DNA from: Burkholderia guangdongensis
GTDB lineage: Bacteria > Pseudomonadota > Gammaproteobacteria > Burkholderiales > Burkholderiaceae
Reading direction: 5' to 3'
DNA: 64,000 nt
Assembly: GCF_013403875.1 (NCBI RefSeq)
Contig: NZ_JACBNX010000016.1
Location: forward strand, 1-64,000
Shown here piece after piece: positions 9,543-19,166 of this stretch; positions within the stretch are counted from its first letter, which is position 1; each line of letters begins with the position of its first letter. A program made the translations under genes and the position numbers. The notes below the pieces were generated by a model. The model was not told the DNA's origin and searched no databases. It saw only the letters and a program-made list of their open reading frames with translations.

Positions 9543-9571
9543 TTGCCAAGCGCAAAAAAGCTCCATATAAT
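9543..9571 (+). promoter_or_regulatory. Sigma-70 promoter of tRNA-Val
   Basis: TTGCCA, 17 bases, then TATAAT. Transcription should begin about 9578, six bases before the mature tRNA 5' end. Confidence 0.75.
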
Positions 9572-9583
9572 CTTAGCTTCTCT

Positions 9584-9660
9584 AGGCTCGTAGCTCAGCT
9601 GGTTAGAGCACCACCTTGACATGGTGGGGGTCGTTGGTTCGAGTCCAATCGAGCCTACCA
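9584..9660 (+). tRNA. tRNA-Val (GAC)
   Basis: A complete 77-base cloverleaf. The acceptor stem pairs AGGCTCG with CGAGCCT, followed by discriminator A and an encoded CCA. The anticodon loop is CTTGACAT with GAC, the D arm contains AGCTCAGCTGGTTAGAGC, and the T arm contains GGTTCGAGTCC. A hairpin at about 9670-9693 follows without a T-run and may aid 3' processing. Confidence 0.97.
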
Positions 9661-9820
9661 ACGAACAATGAACGTCCGGCTTGCCGGATGTTCGAAGCAG
9701 TCAAACAACTGACCGCAATACAGGCGAATACGGTTATGACACCGCGAACGTTGACCGAAACCCTTTCGGAGCGACGCTAGTCGAGGAACGTTTTCGCCAT
9801 TACGGTTCATGCAGTATCGA

Positions 9821-9855
9821 ATGCGGCCCCTCGAAAGCGGGGCCGCATTTTTTTT
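9821..9855 (+). terminator. Rho-independent terminator between tRNA-Val and thrS
   Basis: A 10-bp perfect stem (ATGCGGCCCC / GGGGCCGCAT) with an 8-base loop and eight T residues. It ends the tRNA-Val transcript, or could act as an attenuator in the thrS leader; it is 50 bases upstream of the thrS start. Confidence 0.85.
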
Positions 9856-9904
9856 GCCGCGAATTTTTTTACTGCCGCTCACTGACGGCATCACGGAGAT
9901 TGCT

Positions 9905-11812
9905 ATGGTTTCGATACGCTTGCCCGACGGCTCAGTTCGACAATACGAGCATCCGGTGACCGTCGCCGAAGTGGCTGCGTCGATCGGCCCGGGGCTTGCG
10001 AAGGCGGCGCTCGGCGGCAAGCTCGACGGCGAGCTCGTCGATACGTCGGCGGTGATCGACCGCGACGCGTCGCTCGCGATCGTGACCGACAAGGACGCCG
10101 ACGGCCTCGACATCATCCGCCATTCGGCCGCGCACCTGCTCGCCTATGCGGTGAAGGAGCTGCATCCGGACGCGCAGGTGACGATCGGCCCGGTGATCGA
10201 CAACGGTTTCTACTACGACTTCTCGTACCACCGCCCGTTTACGCCGGAAGATCTCGAGCAGATCGAAAAGCGGATGCAGGATCTCGCGAAGCGGGACGAG
10301 CCGGTGTCGCGCCGCGTCGTGTCGCGTGACGAGGCGGCCGCGTATTTCCGCAGCATCGGCGAGAAGTACAAGGCCGAGATCATCGACTCGATCCCGCAGA
10401 GCGACGAGATCAAGCTCTACTCGCACGGCGGCTTCACCGATCTGTGCCGCGGCCCGCACGTGCCGTCGACCGGCAAGCTGAAGGTGTTCAAGCTGATGAA
10501 GGTCGCGGGCGCGTACTGGCGCGGCGACTCGAAGAACGAGCAGCTGCAGCGGATCTACGGCACCGCATGGACGAAGAAGGAAGATCAGGACGCGTACCTG
10601 CACATGCTCGAGGAGGCCGAGAAGCGCGACCACCGCAAGCTCGGCAAGCAGCTCGACCTGTTCCACATGCAGGACGAGTCGCCGGGCATGGTGTTCTGGC
10701 ACCCGAAGGGCTGGGCGCTGTGGCAGCAGGTCGAGCAGTACATGCGTCGCCGAGTGAACGACGCCGGCTATCTCGAGATCAAGACGCCGATGATCATGGA
10801 CCGCTCGCTGTGGGAAGCGTCCGGCCACTGGCAGAACTATCGCGAGAACATGTTCACGACCGAGTCGGAGAAGCGCGACTACGCGATCAAGCCGATGAAC
10901 TGCCCGGGCCACGTGCAGGTGTTCAAGCACGGGCTGCGCTCGTACCGCGACCTGCCGCTGCGCTACGCGGAATTCGGCTCGTGCCATCGCAACGAAGCGT
11001 CGGGCGCGCTGCACGGGCTGATGCGCGTGCGTGGCTTCGTGCAGGACGACGCGCACATCTTCTGCACCGAAGACCAGTTCATCTCCGAGTCGATCGCGTT
11101 CAACACGCTCGCGATGAGCGTGTACAAGGATTTCGGCTTCGATCACATCGACATCAAGCTGTCGCTGCGCCCCGAGCAGCGCGCGGGCACCGACGAGACG
11201 TGGGATCGCGCGGAGCAGGGGCTGCGCGATGCGCTGACGGCCTGCGGCCTGCAGTGGGAAGAGCTCGCGGGCGAGGGCGCGTTCTACGGCCCGAAGATCG
11301 AATATCACATCAAGGACGCGCTCGGCCGCTCGTGGCAGTGCGGCACGCTGCAGCTCGACATGGTGCTGCCGGAGCGTCTCGGCGCCGAGTATGTCGCCGA
11401 GGACAACAGCCGCCGCCGGCCGGTGATGCTGCACCGGGCGATCGTCGGTTCGATGGAGCGTTTTCTCGGGATTTTGATCGAGCACCACGCCGGCGCGATG
11501 CCGGCCTGGCTCGCGCCGATCCAGGCCGTTGTGCTCAATATTGCGGAAAGTCAAATCGAATATGCGCAATCTGTGGCTCAAACGTTGCAAAAACAAGGGG
11601 TTAGGGTGACGGCCGATTTGCGCAACGAGAAAATTAGCTATAAAATACGCGAGCACACGCTCGAGAAAGTTCCGTACCTGCTCGTGGTCGGCGATAAAGA
11701 GCGTGATGCGCAAACGGTAGCCGTGCGTGCCCGTGGCGGCGTCGATCTGGGCGTGATGCCGGTCGATGCCTTCGTTGAGCGTCTGCAGGATGACCTGCGC
11801 TCGTTCAAGTAA
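9905..11812 (+). CDS. thrS: Threonyl-tRNA synthetase
   Basis: A 635-residue class II synthetase. An N-terminal TGS domain (residues 1-62) is followed by the editing domain with HxxxH at 73-77, the catalytic core with the [12 protein letters not shown] motif, and a C-terminal anticodon-binding domain. It charges tRNA-Thr and deacylates Ser-tRNA-Thr. The start at 9905 is set by the family N-terminus [10 protein letters not shown] and the upstream CACGGAGA; the frame is open further upstream through the terminator, which is not coding. It heads the thrS-infC-rpmI-rplT cluster. Confidence 0.96.
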   Translation: MVSIRLPDGSVRQYEHPVTVAEVAASIGPGLAKAALGGKLDGELVDTSAVIDRDASLAIVTDKDADGLDIIRHSAAHLLAYAVKELHPDAQVTIGPVIDNGFYYDFSYHRPFTPEDLEQIEKRMQDLAKRDEPVSRRVVSRDEAAAYFRSIGEKYKAEIIDSIPQSDEIKLYSHGGFTDLCRGPHVPSTGKLKVFKLMKVAGAYWRGDSKNEQLQRIYGTAWTKKEDQDAYLHMLEEAEKRDHRKLGKQLDLFHMQDESPGMVFWHPKGWALWQQVEQYMRRRVNDAGYLEIKTPMIMDRSLWEASGHWQNYRENMFTTESEKRDYAIKPMNCPGHVQVFKHGLRSYRDLPLRYAEFGSCHRNEASGALHGLMRVRGFVQDDAHIFCTEDQFISESIAFNTLAMSVYKDFGFDHIDIKLSLRPEQRAGTDETWDRAEQGLRDALTACGLQWEELAGEGAFYGPKIEYHIKDALGRSWQCGTLQLDMVLPERLGAEYVAEDNSRRRPVMLHRAIVGSMERFLGILIEHHAGAMPAWLAPIQAVVLNIAESQIEYAQSVAQTLQKQGVRVTADLRNEKISYKIREHTLEKVPYLLVVGDKERDAQTVAVRARGGVDLGVMPVDAFVERLQDDLRSFK

Positions 11813-11861
11813 CCGCCCTGGCAGCGCGGCTCGTTTTTTTAATTTTTAGAGGAAACGTAAC

Positions 11862-12386
11862 ATCGCTACTGATAAGTCGTCGCATCGCATCAACGGTGAA
11901 ATCTCTGCGCCGGAAGTGCGCCTGGTCGGGGTCGATGGGGAGCCCATCGGCATCGTGAAACTCGTCGATGCTTTCCGCAAGTCGGAAGAACTGGATGTTG
12001 ACCTGGTGGAAATCGCGCCGCAGGCGCAGCCGCCGGTTTGCCGTCTGATGGACTACGGCAAGTTCAAGTACCAGGAAGCCAAGAAGCAGCATGAAGCGAA
12101 GCTGAAGCAGAAGGTCATCCAGGTCAAGGAAGTCAAGTTCCGCCCGGGTACCGATGACGGGGATTACAACGTCAAGCTCCGCAACCTCACGCGCTTCCTC
12201 GAAGACGGCGACAAGACGAAGATCACGTTGCGTTTCCGCGGCCGCGAAATGGCTCACCAGGAAATCGGCATGCGGATGCTCGAGCGTCTGCGCACCGATC
12301 TCGACGAGGTCGGCCAGGTCGAGCAGATGCCGAAGATGGAAGGGCGCCAGATGATCATGGTGCTCTCGCCGAAGAAAAAGAAGTAA
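11862..12386 (+). CDS. infC: Translation initiation factor IF-3, ATC start codon
   Basis: A 174-residue IF-3 with the N-terminal domain (about 1-75: [15 protein letters not shown]), a Lys-rich linker and the C-terminal domain that binds the 30S platform. No ATG, GTG or TTG gives a full-length protein; homology to IF-3 runs upstream of the first ATG (codon 19) to ATC at 11862, with AGAGGA eight bases before it. Rare AUU-class starts are known for infC because IF-3 rejects them, giving autoregulation. The gene follows thrS by 49 bases. Confidence 0.93.
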   Translation: MATDKSSHRINGEISAPEVRLVGVDGEPIGIVKLVDAFRKSEELDVDLVEIAPQAQPPVCRLMDYGKFKYQEAKKQHEAKLKQKVIQVKEVKFRPGTDDGDYNVKLRNLTRFLEDGDKTKITLRFRGREMAHQEIGMRMLERLRTDLDEVGQVEQMPKMEGRQMIMVLSPKKKK

Positions 12387-12590
12387 CGGGCCCGCGCGCA
12401 AATCGCGCGCGGGTTCGCCGAGTGGTTCGGCGCGTCGCCCTGGTCGGGGCGGCGCAGCCAGAAACGACAGCGGCCGCCCGTGCCTGCATGGGTGGCGCGC
12501 TGTACACAAGTGGACTTGGGTTTCGAAGGGCGGGTCAGGGCGTAAGCCAACCGCACACCCATCTCCATCTAATAAACGGAGTTGTTCGTC

Positions 12591-12788
12591 ATGCCTAAGA
12601 TGAAGACCAAGAAGAGCGCTGCAAAGCGCTTCGTGGTGCGTCCGGGCGGTACCGTCAAGCGCGGTCAAGCCTTCAAGCGTCACATCCTGACCAAGAAAAC
12701 CACGAAGAACAAGCGTCACCTGCGCGGCGCCACGGCAGTTCATGATTCCGATCTGAACTCCGTCCGCGCGATGCTTCCGTTCGCGTAA
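12591..12788 (+). CDS. rpmI: 50S ribosomal protein L35
   Basis: A 65-residue basic protein beginning [14 protein letters not shown], the L35 signature, with a [14 protein letters not shown] stretch. It belongs to the large subunit. It starts at 12591 with AACGGAG upstream; an ATG three codons earlier would add MFV and is not needed. The 204-base gap after infC contains a GC-rich hairpin (CCCGCGCG / CGCGCGGG near 12391-12413) without a T-run, possibly part of an L20-type leader. Confidence 0.96.
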
Positions 12789-12818
12789 CCCCTCAACCGA
12801 TACTCACAGGAGAGAAAC

Positions 12819-13178
12819 ATGCCTCGAGTCAAACGTGGGGTAACCGCACGGGCCCGCCACAAGAAGATCATCAACCTGGCCAAGGGTTATCGCGGCCGCC
12901 GCAACAACGTCTACCGCATCGCCAAGCAGGCGGTGATGCGCGCGGGCCAGTATGCGTACCGCGATCGCCGCAACAAGAAGCGTGTGTTCCGCGCACTGTG
13001 GATCACGCGTATCAACGCGGCCGTCCGTCAGCACGACATGACGTACAGCGTGTTCATCAACGGCCTGAAGAAGGCGTCGATCGAACTCGACCGCAAGGTG
13101 CTGGCCGACATGGCGGTGTTCGACAAGGCTGCTTTTGCCGCGATCGTCAAGCAGGTGAAAGCCGCCGTTGCAGCCTAA
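12819..13178 (+). CDS. rplT: 50S ribosomal protein L20
   Basis: A 119-residue basic protein starting [17 protein letters not shown], typical of L20, with a good AGGAGAG upstream. L20 binds 23S rRNA early in assembly and in other bacteria represses rpmI-rplT by binding their leader. It is 30 bases after rpmI and is followed by a terminator. Confidence 0.97.
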
Positions 13179-13246
13179 TTGCGAAATTAGCACTGCGTGG
13201 TCAGTTGCAGCGACGTTCCGGTAGTCGCGGCCGCTGCAGCGAAAAC

Positions 13247-13272
13247 GGGGCTCTTCCTAGAGCCCCTTTTTT
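13247..13272 (+). terminator. Terminator between rplT and pheS
   Basis: GGGGCTC, six-base loop, GAGCCCC and six T residues. It separates the ribosomal protein transcript from pheST. No Phe-rich leader peptide is visible before it, so an E. coli-style pheST attenuator is not supported. Confidence 0.85.
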
Positions 13273-13303
13273 GTTTGGAATGACGTTGGAAATGATGGGA
13301 TCT

Positions 13304-14317
13304 ATGGATCTGGACCAGATTGTCGCCGACGCGAAGCAAGCCTTCGAACAGGCCGCCGACATTACCACGCTCGAAAACGAGAAAGCCCGCTTTCTCGGCA
13401 AATCCGGGGCGTTGACCGAACTCCTGAAGGGCCTCGGCAAGCTCGATCCGGACGCGCGCAAGACGGAAGGCGCACGCATCAACGTCGCGAAGCAGCAGGT
13501 CGAGGCCGCGCTGACCGCGCGCCGCCAGGCGCTCGCGGATGCGCTGCTGAACCAGCGCCTCGCCGCCGAGGCGATCGACGTCACGCTGCCGGGACGCGGC
13601 GCCGGCACCGGCAGCCTGCACCCGGTGATGCGCACGTGGGAACGCGTCGAACAGATCTTCCGCACGATCGGCTTCGACGTCGCCGACGGCCCCGAGATCG
13701 AGACCGACTGGTACAACTTCACGTCGCTGAACAGCCCGGAGAACCATCCGGCGCGTTCGATGCAGGACACGTTCTACGTCGACGGCAACGATGCCGACGG
13801 CCGACCGCTGCTGTTGCGCACGCACACGAGCCCGATGCAGGTCCGCTATGCGCGGATGAACCGTCCGCCGATCAAGGTGATCGCGCCGGGCCGCACGTAC
13901 CGCGTCGACAGCGACGCGACGCATTCGCCGATGTTCAACCAGGTCGAAGGGCTGTGGATCGACGAGAACATCAGCTTCGCGGATCTGAAGGGCGTCTACA
14001 CCGACTTCCTGAAAAAATTCTTCGAGCGCGACGACATCCTCGTGCGCTTCCGCCCGTCGTACTTCCCGTTCACGGAGCCGTCGGCCGAGATCGACATGAT
14101 GTTCGAGCACGGCAAGAACGCGGGCAAGTGGCTCGAGATCTCCGGCTCGGGGCAGGTGCATCCGACCGTCATCCGCAACATGGGCCTCGACCCCGAGCGC
14201 TACATCGGCTTCGCGTTCGGCAGCGGCCTCGAGCGCCTGACGATGCTGCGCTACGGCGTGCAGGATCTGCGTCTGTTCTTCGAGAACGACCTGCGCTTTT
14301 TGCGGCAGTTCGCGTAA
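13304..14317 (+). CDS. pheS: Phenylalanyl-tRNA synthetase alpha subunit
   Basis: A 337-residue catalytic subunit: an N-terminal coiled coil (about 1-90) and the class II core with [16 protein letters not shown], motif 2 (FHQVEG-like [10 protein letters not shown]) and motif 3 ([17 protein letters not shown]). The start at 13304 gives the family N-terminus [11 protein letters not shown]; in-frame ATG codons at 13280 and 13292 are possible. It forms an alpha2-beta2 enzyme with pheT, 85 bases downstream. Confidence 0.95.
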   Translation: MDLDQIVADAKQAFEQAADITTLENEKARFLGKSGALTELLKGLGKLDPDARKTEGARINVAKQQVEAALTARRQALADALLNQRLAAEAIDVTLPGRGAGTGSLHPVMRTWERVEQIFRTIGFDVADGPEIETDWYNFTSLNSPENHPARSMQDTFYVDGNDADGRPLLLRTHTSPMQVRYARMNRPPIKVIAPGRTYRVDSDATHSPMFNQVEGLWIDENISFADLKGVYTDFLKKFFERDDILVRFRPSYFPFTEPSAEIDMMFEHGKNAGKWLEISGSGQVHPTVIRNMGLDPERYIGFAFGSGLERLTMLRYGVQDLRLFFENDLRFLRQFA

Positions 14318-14402
14318 CGCTCGCGCACGCACGCCGACTTGCGCCCGCGCGCATCCTCCGGAGCGCGGGCGTCGAACCAACCTGTTTCGAACGTAGACAT
14401 CC

Positions 14403-16835
14403 ATGCAATTCTCTGAATCCTGGTTGAGAACCTTTGTCGATCCGCAGCTGACGACCGACGAGCTGTCGCATGCGCTGACGATGGCCGGGCTCGAAGTCGA
14501 GTCGCTGACGACGGCCGCGCCGCCGACGTCGAAAATCGTCGTCGGCCGCGTGCTCGAAGTCGTCAAGCATCCGGATGCGGACAAGCTCAATGTCTGCCAG
14601 GTCGACGCCGGCACGGGCGCGACGCTGAATATCGTCTGCGGCGCGCCGAACGTCGCGCCGGGCATCAAGGTGCCGGTCGCGCTCGTCGGCGCCGAGCTGC
14701 CGCCCACCGAGGAAGGCGGCAAGCCGTTCGCGATCAAGCTGTCGAAGCTGCGCGGCGTCGAGAGCCAGGGGATGCTGTGCTCCGCACGCGAGCTGAAGCT
14801 GTCGGACGACCATGCAGGCCTGTTGATCCTGCCGGAAGACACGCCGATCGGCCAGGACATCCGCGACACGCTGAATCTCGACGACACGATCTTCGAAATC
14901 AAGCTGACGCCGAACAAGGCCGACTGTCTGTCGGTGTTCGGGATCGCGCGCGAGACCGCCGCGATCACCGGCGCGCCGCTGACGCCGGTCGACATCCGTC
15001 CGGTGCGCGCGGAGCTCGACGACACGCTGCCGGTGAAGATCACCGCGCCCGATCTGTGCGGCCGCTTCTCGGGCCGCGTGATCCGCGGCGTGAACGCGCG
15101 CGCGAAGACGCCGCGGTGGATGGTCGAACGCCTCGAGCGCGCGGGCCAGCGCAGCGTGTCCGCGCTCGTCGATATCTCGAACTACGTGATGTTCGAGCTC
15201 GGCCGCCCGTCGCACGTGTTCGATCTCGACAAGATCCACGGCGGCATCGAAGTGCGCTGGGGCAAGCGCGGCGAGACGCTGAAGCTGCTGAACGGCAATA
15301 CGGTCGAGCTCGACGAGACGGTCGGCGTGATCGCCGACGATCGTCTCGTCGAGAGCCTCGCGGGGATCATGGGCGGCGACAGCACGGCCGTCACGCTCGA
15401 CACGACGAACATCTATCTCGAAGCCGCGTTCTGGTGGCCGGACAGCATCCGCGGCCGCGCGCGCAAGTACAACTTCTCGACCGACGCCGCGCACCGTTTC
15501 GAGCGCGGCGTCGATTACGCGACGACCGTCGAGCATGTCGAGCGCATCACGCAGCTGATTCTCGACATCTGCGGCGGCAAGGCCGGCCCGGTCGACGACC
15601 AGGCCGTGAACCTGCCGCGGCGCGCGCCGGTGACGATGCGCGTGTCGCGCGCGAACCGGATCATCGGCATCCCGATCGACGCCGAGGAAATCGCCGGCAT
15701 CTTCACGCGGCTGAGCCTGCCGTTCGAGCGCGACGGCGACGTGTTCTCCGTGACGCCGCCGTCGCATCGTTTCGACATCGAGATCGAGGAAGACCTGATC
15801 GAGGAAGTCGCGCGAATCCACGGCTTCGAGAAGATCCCGGCGCGTCCGCCCGTTGCGACGAGTGAGATGCGCGCGACGAACGAGACGCAGCGCTCGATCC
15901 ACACGATCCGGCATGCGCTCGCCGCGCGCGATTACGCGGAGACGGTCAACTTCAGCTTCGTCGATGCCGAGTGGGAGCAGGATTTCGCCGGCAACGCGAA
16001 CCCGATTCGTCTGCTGAACCCGATCGCGAGCCAGCTGTCGGTGATGCGCACGACGCTGTTCGGCAGCCTGATCAACGTGCTGCGCCACAACCTGAACCGC
16101 CGCGCGGATCGCGTGCGCGTGTTCGAGGCGGGCCGCGTGTTCGTCGCCGATCCGTCGGTGAAGGCGGGTGAGCTCGCGGTCGAGGGCTATGCGCAGCCGA
16201 AGCGCGTCGGCGCGCTGGCCTACGGCCCGGCACTCGACGAGCAGTGGGGCGCGCCGACGCGCGCGGCCGATTTCTTCGACGTGAAGGGCGATCTCGAAGC
16301 GCTGATCGCGCCGGCCGCCGCGTGTTTCGTGAAGGCCGAGCATCCGGCGCTGCATCCGGGCCGCAGCGCGCGGATCGAGATCGAAGGCCGCGCGGTCGGC
16401 TGGATCGGCGAGCTGCACCCGCGCCTGATGCAGAAGTACGAGCTGCCGCACGCGCCGGTGCTGTTCGAGATCGACACCGACGCGCTCGTGGCGCGCGCGC
16501 TGCCGGCGCCGGGTGAGGTGTCGAAGTTCCCGCCGGTGCGGCGCGACATCGCGGTCGTCGTCGATCAGGCGGTCGAGGTTCAGGCCCTGTTCGACGACAT
16601 GAAGAAGGCGCTGGCCGACGACGCGTGCCGATTCGTTCAGAAGGTTGTACTCTTTGACGAATTTCGTGCAAAATCAAATACTTCCGGTGGACTTGCCGCG
16701 CACGAGAAGAGCCTGGCGTTCCGCGTGACGCTGCAGGATGCGGCCGGCACGCTGCAGGACGAAGTCGTGGATCGCGCGATCCAGGCGCTCGTCGAGCGGA
16801 TGGCAAGCGGGCACGGCGCGCGCTTGCGCGGCTGA
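14403..16835 (+). CDS. pheT: Phenylalanyl-tRNA synthetase beta subunit
   Basis: An 810-residue beta subunit: an OB-fold tRNA-binding domain (about 39-150; [15 protein letters not shown]), B3/B4 editing domain (about 210-385), B5 (about 405-475), a class II-like core without catalytic residues, and a C-terminal FDX-ACB domain (about 715-808; [14 protein letters not shown]). It edits Tyr-tRNA-Phe and contacts the anticodon. Length is normal. A GC hairpin with a short T stretch (16843-16870) follows, which may be only a weak terminator before ihfA. Confidence 0.96.
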   Translation: MQFSESWLRTFVDPQLTTDELSHALTMAGLEVESLTTAAPPTSKIVVGRVLEVVKHPDADKLNVCQVDAGTGATLNIVCGAPNVAPGIKVPVALVGAELPPTEEGGKPFAIKLSKLRGVESQGMLCSARELKLSDDHAGLLILPEDTPIGQDIRDTLNLDDTIFEIKLTPNKADCLSVFGIARETAAITGAPLTPVDIRPVRAELDDTLPVKITAPDLCGRFSGRVIRGVNARAKTPRWMVERLERAGQRSVSALVDISNYVMFELGRPSHVFDLDKIHGGIEVRWGKRGETLKLLNGNTVELDETVGVIADDRLVESLAGIMGGDSTAVTLDTTNIYLEAAFWWPDSIRGRARKYNFSTDAAHRFERGVDYATTVEHVERITQLILDICGGKAGPVDDQAVNLPRRAPVTMRVSRANRIIGIPIDAEEIAGIFTRLSLPFERDGDVFSVTPPSHRFDIEIEEDLIEEVARIHGFEKIPARPPVATSEMRATNETQRSIHTIRHALAARDYAETVNFSFVDAEWEQDFAGNANPIRLLNPIASQLSVMRTTLFGSLINVLRHNLNRRADRVRVFEAGRVFVADPSVKAGELAVEGYAQPKRVGALAYGPALDEQWGAPTRAADFFDVKGDLEALIAPAAACFVKAEHPALHPGRSARIEIEGRAVGWIGELHPRLMQKYELPHAPVLFEIDTDALVARALPAPGEVSKFPPVRRDIAVVVDQAVEVQALFDDMKKALADDACRFVQKVVLFDEFRAKSNTSGGLAAHEKSLAFRVTLQDAAGTLQDEVVDRAIQALVERMASGHGARLRG

Positions 16836-16913
16836 CGGAGGGGCCCGCCCGGTCGGCGGGCGGCCTTTTCCATCGTGAGTTTTGGCTTTAACGCGTTGTA
16901 TTGCATTGCAGAT

Positions 16914-17306
16914 ATGAACGACATGACCTCGAGTGAATTCGAAGCCCTCCTGACGGCGCAACGCAGCGCCATGACCCGCGACGCCTCCGCGCCCGCGCTG
17001 GCGGAGACGCCGACGCTGACGAAGGCGGAGCTGGCCGAGCTGCTGTTCGACAGCGTCGGGCTGAACAAGCGCGAGGCGAAGGACATGGTCGAAGCGTTCT
17101 TCGACGTGATTCGCGACGCGCTCGAAAACGGCGAAAGCGTGAAGCTGTCCGGTTTCGGCAACTTCCAGCTGCGGGACAAGCCGCAGCGCCCCGGGCGCAA
17201 CCCGAAGACGGGCGAGGCGATTCCGATCGCCGCGCGCCGGGTGGTAACCTTCCACGCGAGCCAGAAGCTGAAGGCGCTGGTCGAAAGCGGCACGGAGTCG
17301 AACTGA
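16914..17306 (+). CDS. ihfA: Integration host factor alpha subunit, N-terminally extended
   Basis: A 130-residue HU/IHF protein. The IHF fold runs from about residue 35 ([25 protein letters not shown]) with the beta-arm motif [23 protein letters not shown] carrying the intercalating Pro. It bends DNA at specific sites with IhfB. E. coli IhfA has about 99 residues, so this one has about 30 extra N-terminal residues of no clear fold. ATG at 16914 is the likely start; 16953 (second Met in the extension) and 16875 are alternatives. It follows pheT by 78 bases, as in many proteobacteria. Confidence 0.92.
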   Translation: MNDMTSSEFEALLTAQRSAMTRDASAPALAETPTLTKAELAELLFDSVGLNKREAKDMVEAFFDVIRDALENGESVKLSGFGNFQLRDKPQRPGRNPKTGEAIPIAARRVVTFHASQKLKALVESGTESN

Positions 17307-17362
17307 CCCGTTGACGCTCCCCGCGCGGCCGGCCGCCGCGCTCCCACCGACGGTAACTGACG

Positions 17363-17809
17363 ATGACAACAACGGTTGAGAAAGTCGTCCTGCCTCCGAT
17401 TCCTGCGAAGCGCTACTTCACGATCGGCGAAGTGAGCGAACTCTGCGGCGTCAAGCCTCACGTGCTGCGCTACTGGGAGCAGGAGTTCACGCAGTTGCGG
17501 CCGGTCAAGCGGCGGGGCAACCGGCGGTACTACCAGCATCACGAAGTGCTGCTGATCCGGCGGATCCGCGAATTGCTGTACGAGCAGGGCTTCACGATCA
17601 ACGGCGCGCGCAACCGGCTCGATGCGCCCGGCGGCGGGCGCGGGGCGCCCGAAGCGGCGCCGGAGGACGTGGTGCCCGCGGCGGTGGCCGATGTTCCGGC
17701 GCAGCCTGCGGCGGCAGCGGCAGCGGCGGCCAGGCAGGGCGGTACCGTCGACGTCGTCGCGCTGCGTCAGGCGCTCCTCGACGTGATCGAAGGGCTGAAG
17801 CGGGACTGA
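17363..17809 (+). CDS. MerR-like transcriptional regulator
   Basis: A 148-residue protein with an N-terminal MerR winged helix (about residues 17-88: YFTIGEVSELCGVKPHVLRYWEQEF, then RRYYQHHEVLLIRRIRELLYEQGFTINGAR). This is the short MerR type found after ihfA in beta-proteobacteria. After residue 90 it is Ala/Pro-rich and ends in a short helix (ALRQALLDVIEGLKRD); there are no Cys pairs for metal binding. It is 57 bases after ihfA and probably cotranscribed. Its role is unknown. Confidence 0.9.
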   Translation: MTTTVEKVVLPPIPAKRYFTIGEVSELCGVKPHVLRYWEQEFTQLRPVKRRGNRRYYQHHEVLLIRRIRELLYEQGFTINGARNRLDAPGGGRGAPEAAPEDVVPAAVADVPAQPAAAAAAAARQGGTVDVVALRQALLDVIEGLKRD

Positions 17810-17840
17810 GCGCCGCGCATCGTTCGGTTGTCCGTCAATG

Positions 17841-17877
17841 AAAAACCCGGGAGGTTCTCGCCTTCCGGGTTTTTTTA
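17841..17877 (+). terminator. Terminator of the pheST-ihfA-merR cluster
   Basis: AACCCGGGAGG-type stem (AACCCGG-AAGG pairing across TTCTCG) followed by seven T residues. It closes the translation cluster and marks the left edge of the accessory transport block. Confidence 0.85.
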
Positions 17878-17982
17878 CGTACCGGTTTCTCTCTGCGTCA
17901 CATAAGTGAAATCCCGCGCTTAGAAGACGAGGTCTAGTCGCTTGAGTATTGCCCCGGCTCAAATTACTATCTCTCAAACAAA

Positions 17983-18004
17983 TGAGACATTGAATAATGT
18001 CACA
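17983..18004. promoter_or_regulatory. Candidate operator dyad upstream of the TatT gene
   Basis: TGAGACAT-TGAATA-ATGTCACA has 8-bp arms with one mismatch in an AT-rich stretch that stands out from the GC-rich surroundings. It is about 135 bases before the TatT start. The rest of the 17878-18137 gap holds no gene. Confidence 0.35.
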
Positions 18005-18137
18005 TTGTTAGAAGCACAAGACTGGAGACGACCGGGTGAAGGTGTCGCTGTCGCTCATGCTCCAAGTCTTGCTCGTCGGTCGATGCGCGTGCGCTGCGCG
18101 CCATCGACGCCGACCGCGAGAAACATGGAGAGAGACG

Positions 18138-19166
18138 ATGCGGACGTACGTCGGAAAACTGATGCTGTGGGCGATGGTGCTCGTGGGCGGTGTTGCGCTG
18201 AGCGGCTGCTCGGTGATTTATCCGCCGGTGGGCGCGACGCTCACGCATTACGCGAACGACCATGTGGTGCCGGAGGTGCTGGCCAGCAACGACGTGGATA
18301 TTTCCACCTGCGGCACCGGAGCGGGGCTGCACCAGTTGCTCGAGTCGTTCGAGCGGGTCGTCCACCGTCCGCACATCGCGATGATGGATACCGAGCTGCT
18401 GTCGGGCTACTGCGCGCAAGCACGCGCGAACGAAGCGCACCTGATGTATCTGCAGGCGCTGCACGACGGCCAGGCCAATCGCGCGAAGGATTTCCACATC
18501 GTCGAGCAGCGCCTGCAGAAGCTGACCGCGCAACGCCGCTACGCCGCTTACCATGACTTCGTCGCCGCCTACGACCACTTCGGCGACGCACACGCGTGCC
18601 CGCGCTTTCGGAACGATCAGGATCAGGCCGAGTATCTGGTTGGCCTGATCACGACCGTCCAGGCGCTGCTCAGCGACATCCAGGCGGGCAGCGTGGTCGG
18701 CGTGCCGCAGGACGTCGCGAACCGGGCGGCAAGGTCGTCGGCGTGCCTGGACAACGCGAAGTGGTGGGGCATGCCGGAGGCGATTCGGGCCGCCGCGTGG
18801 ATGAGCGTGCCGGGCACGGCGCCCGCCGGCACGGATCCCCAGACGGTGATGGATCACGCGGTCGAGACGGCCACGCCGTCCGGCATGCCGCTCGCGGCCA
18901 CGTTCGCCGCCATCGCGGCCTACGGCCACGGCGACACGGCCAGGGAACAGGAAGCGATCCGGCAGTTCGTCGCGATCGACCAGCAGAACAAGGTTCCGAA
19001 GAAATACGCGCTGCTCGGGGAGATCGGCCGCCTCGAGGCCACCTACTACTCGGACCAGATCTGGATGAAGGCCACCGGCGCCCGCACGCCGTATGAAGGC
19101 CTGGGCCGGTTCCCGAACGATTCGGCGAGCGGCAAGGCCGACGACACCGGAGATTTGCTGAAATGA
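18138..19166 (+). CDS. TRAP transporter TatT component-like lipoprotein
   Basis: A 342-residue lipoprotein: signal peptide with lipobox LSGC, Cys24 modified. The rest is alpha-helical, with repeated helix-turn-helix segments, Cys pairs and conserved features of the TatT family (TRAP-associated TPR lipoproteins), for example the VHRPHIAMMDTELLSGYCA and the C-terminal AATFAAIAAYGHGDTAREQEAI helical repeats. TatT proteins are thought to work with a periplasmic binding protein and a TRAP permease. The start has GGAGAGAGA upstream. Its stop codon overlaps the permease start by four bases (ATGA), so the genes are translationally coupled. Family assignment is from memory of the pattern. Confidence 0.68.
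   Translation: MRTYVGKLMLWAMVLVGGVALSGCSVIYPPVGATLTHYANDHVVPEVLASNDVDISTCGTGAGLHQLLESFERVVHRPHIAMMDTELLSGYCAQARANEAHLMYLQALHDGQANRAKDFHIVEQRLQKLTAQRRYAAYHDFVAAYDHFGDAHACPRFRNDQDQAEYLVGLITTVQALLSDIQAGSVVGVPQDVANRAARSSACLDNAKWWGMPEAIRAAAWMSVPGTAPAGTDPQTVMDHAVETATPSGMPLAATFAAIAAYGHGDTAREQEAIRQFVAIDQQNKVPKKYALLGEIGRLEATYYSDQIWMKATGARTPYEGLGRFPNDSASGKADDTGDLLK

Noticed and set aside
9661..9904. T-box or Thr-rich leader controlling thrS
   Set aside because: The gap has only a tRNA-trailing hairpin and a plain terminator; no T-box sequence or run of Thr codons is present.
13179..13303. pheST attenuator with a Phe-rich leader peptide
   Set aside because: There is a terminator but no open frame with repeated Phe codons before it.
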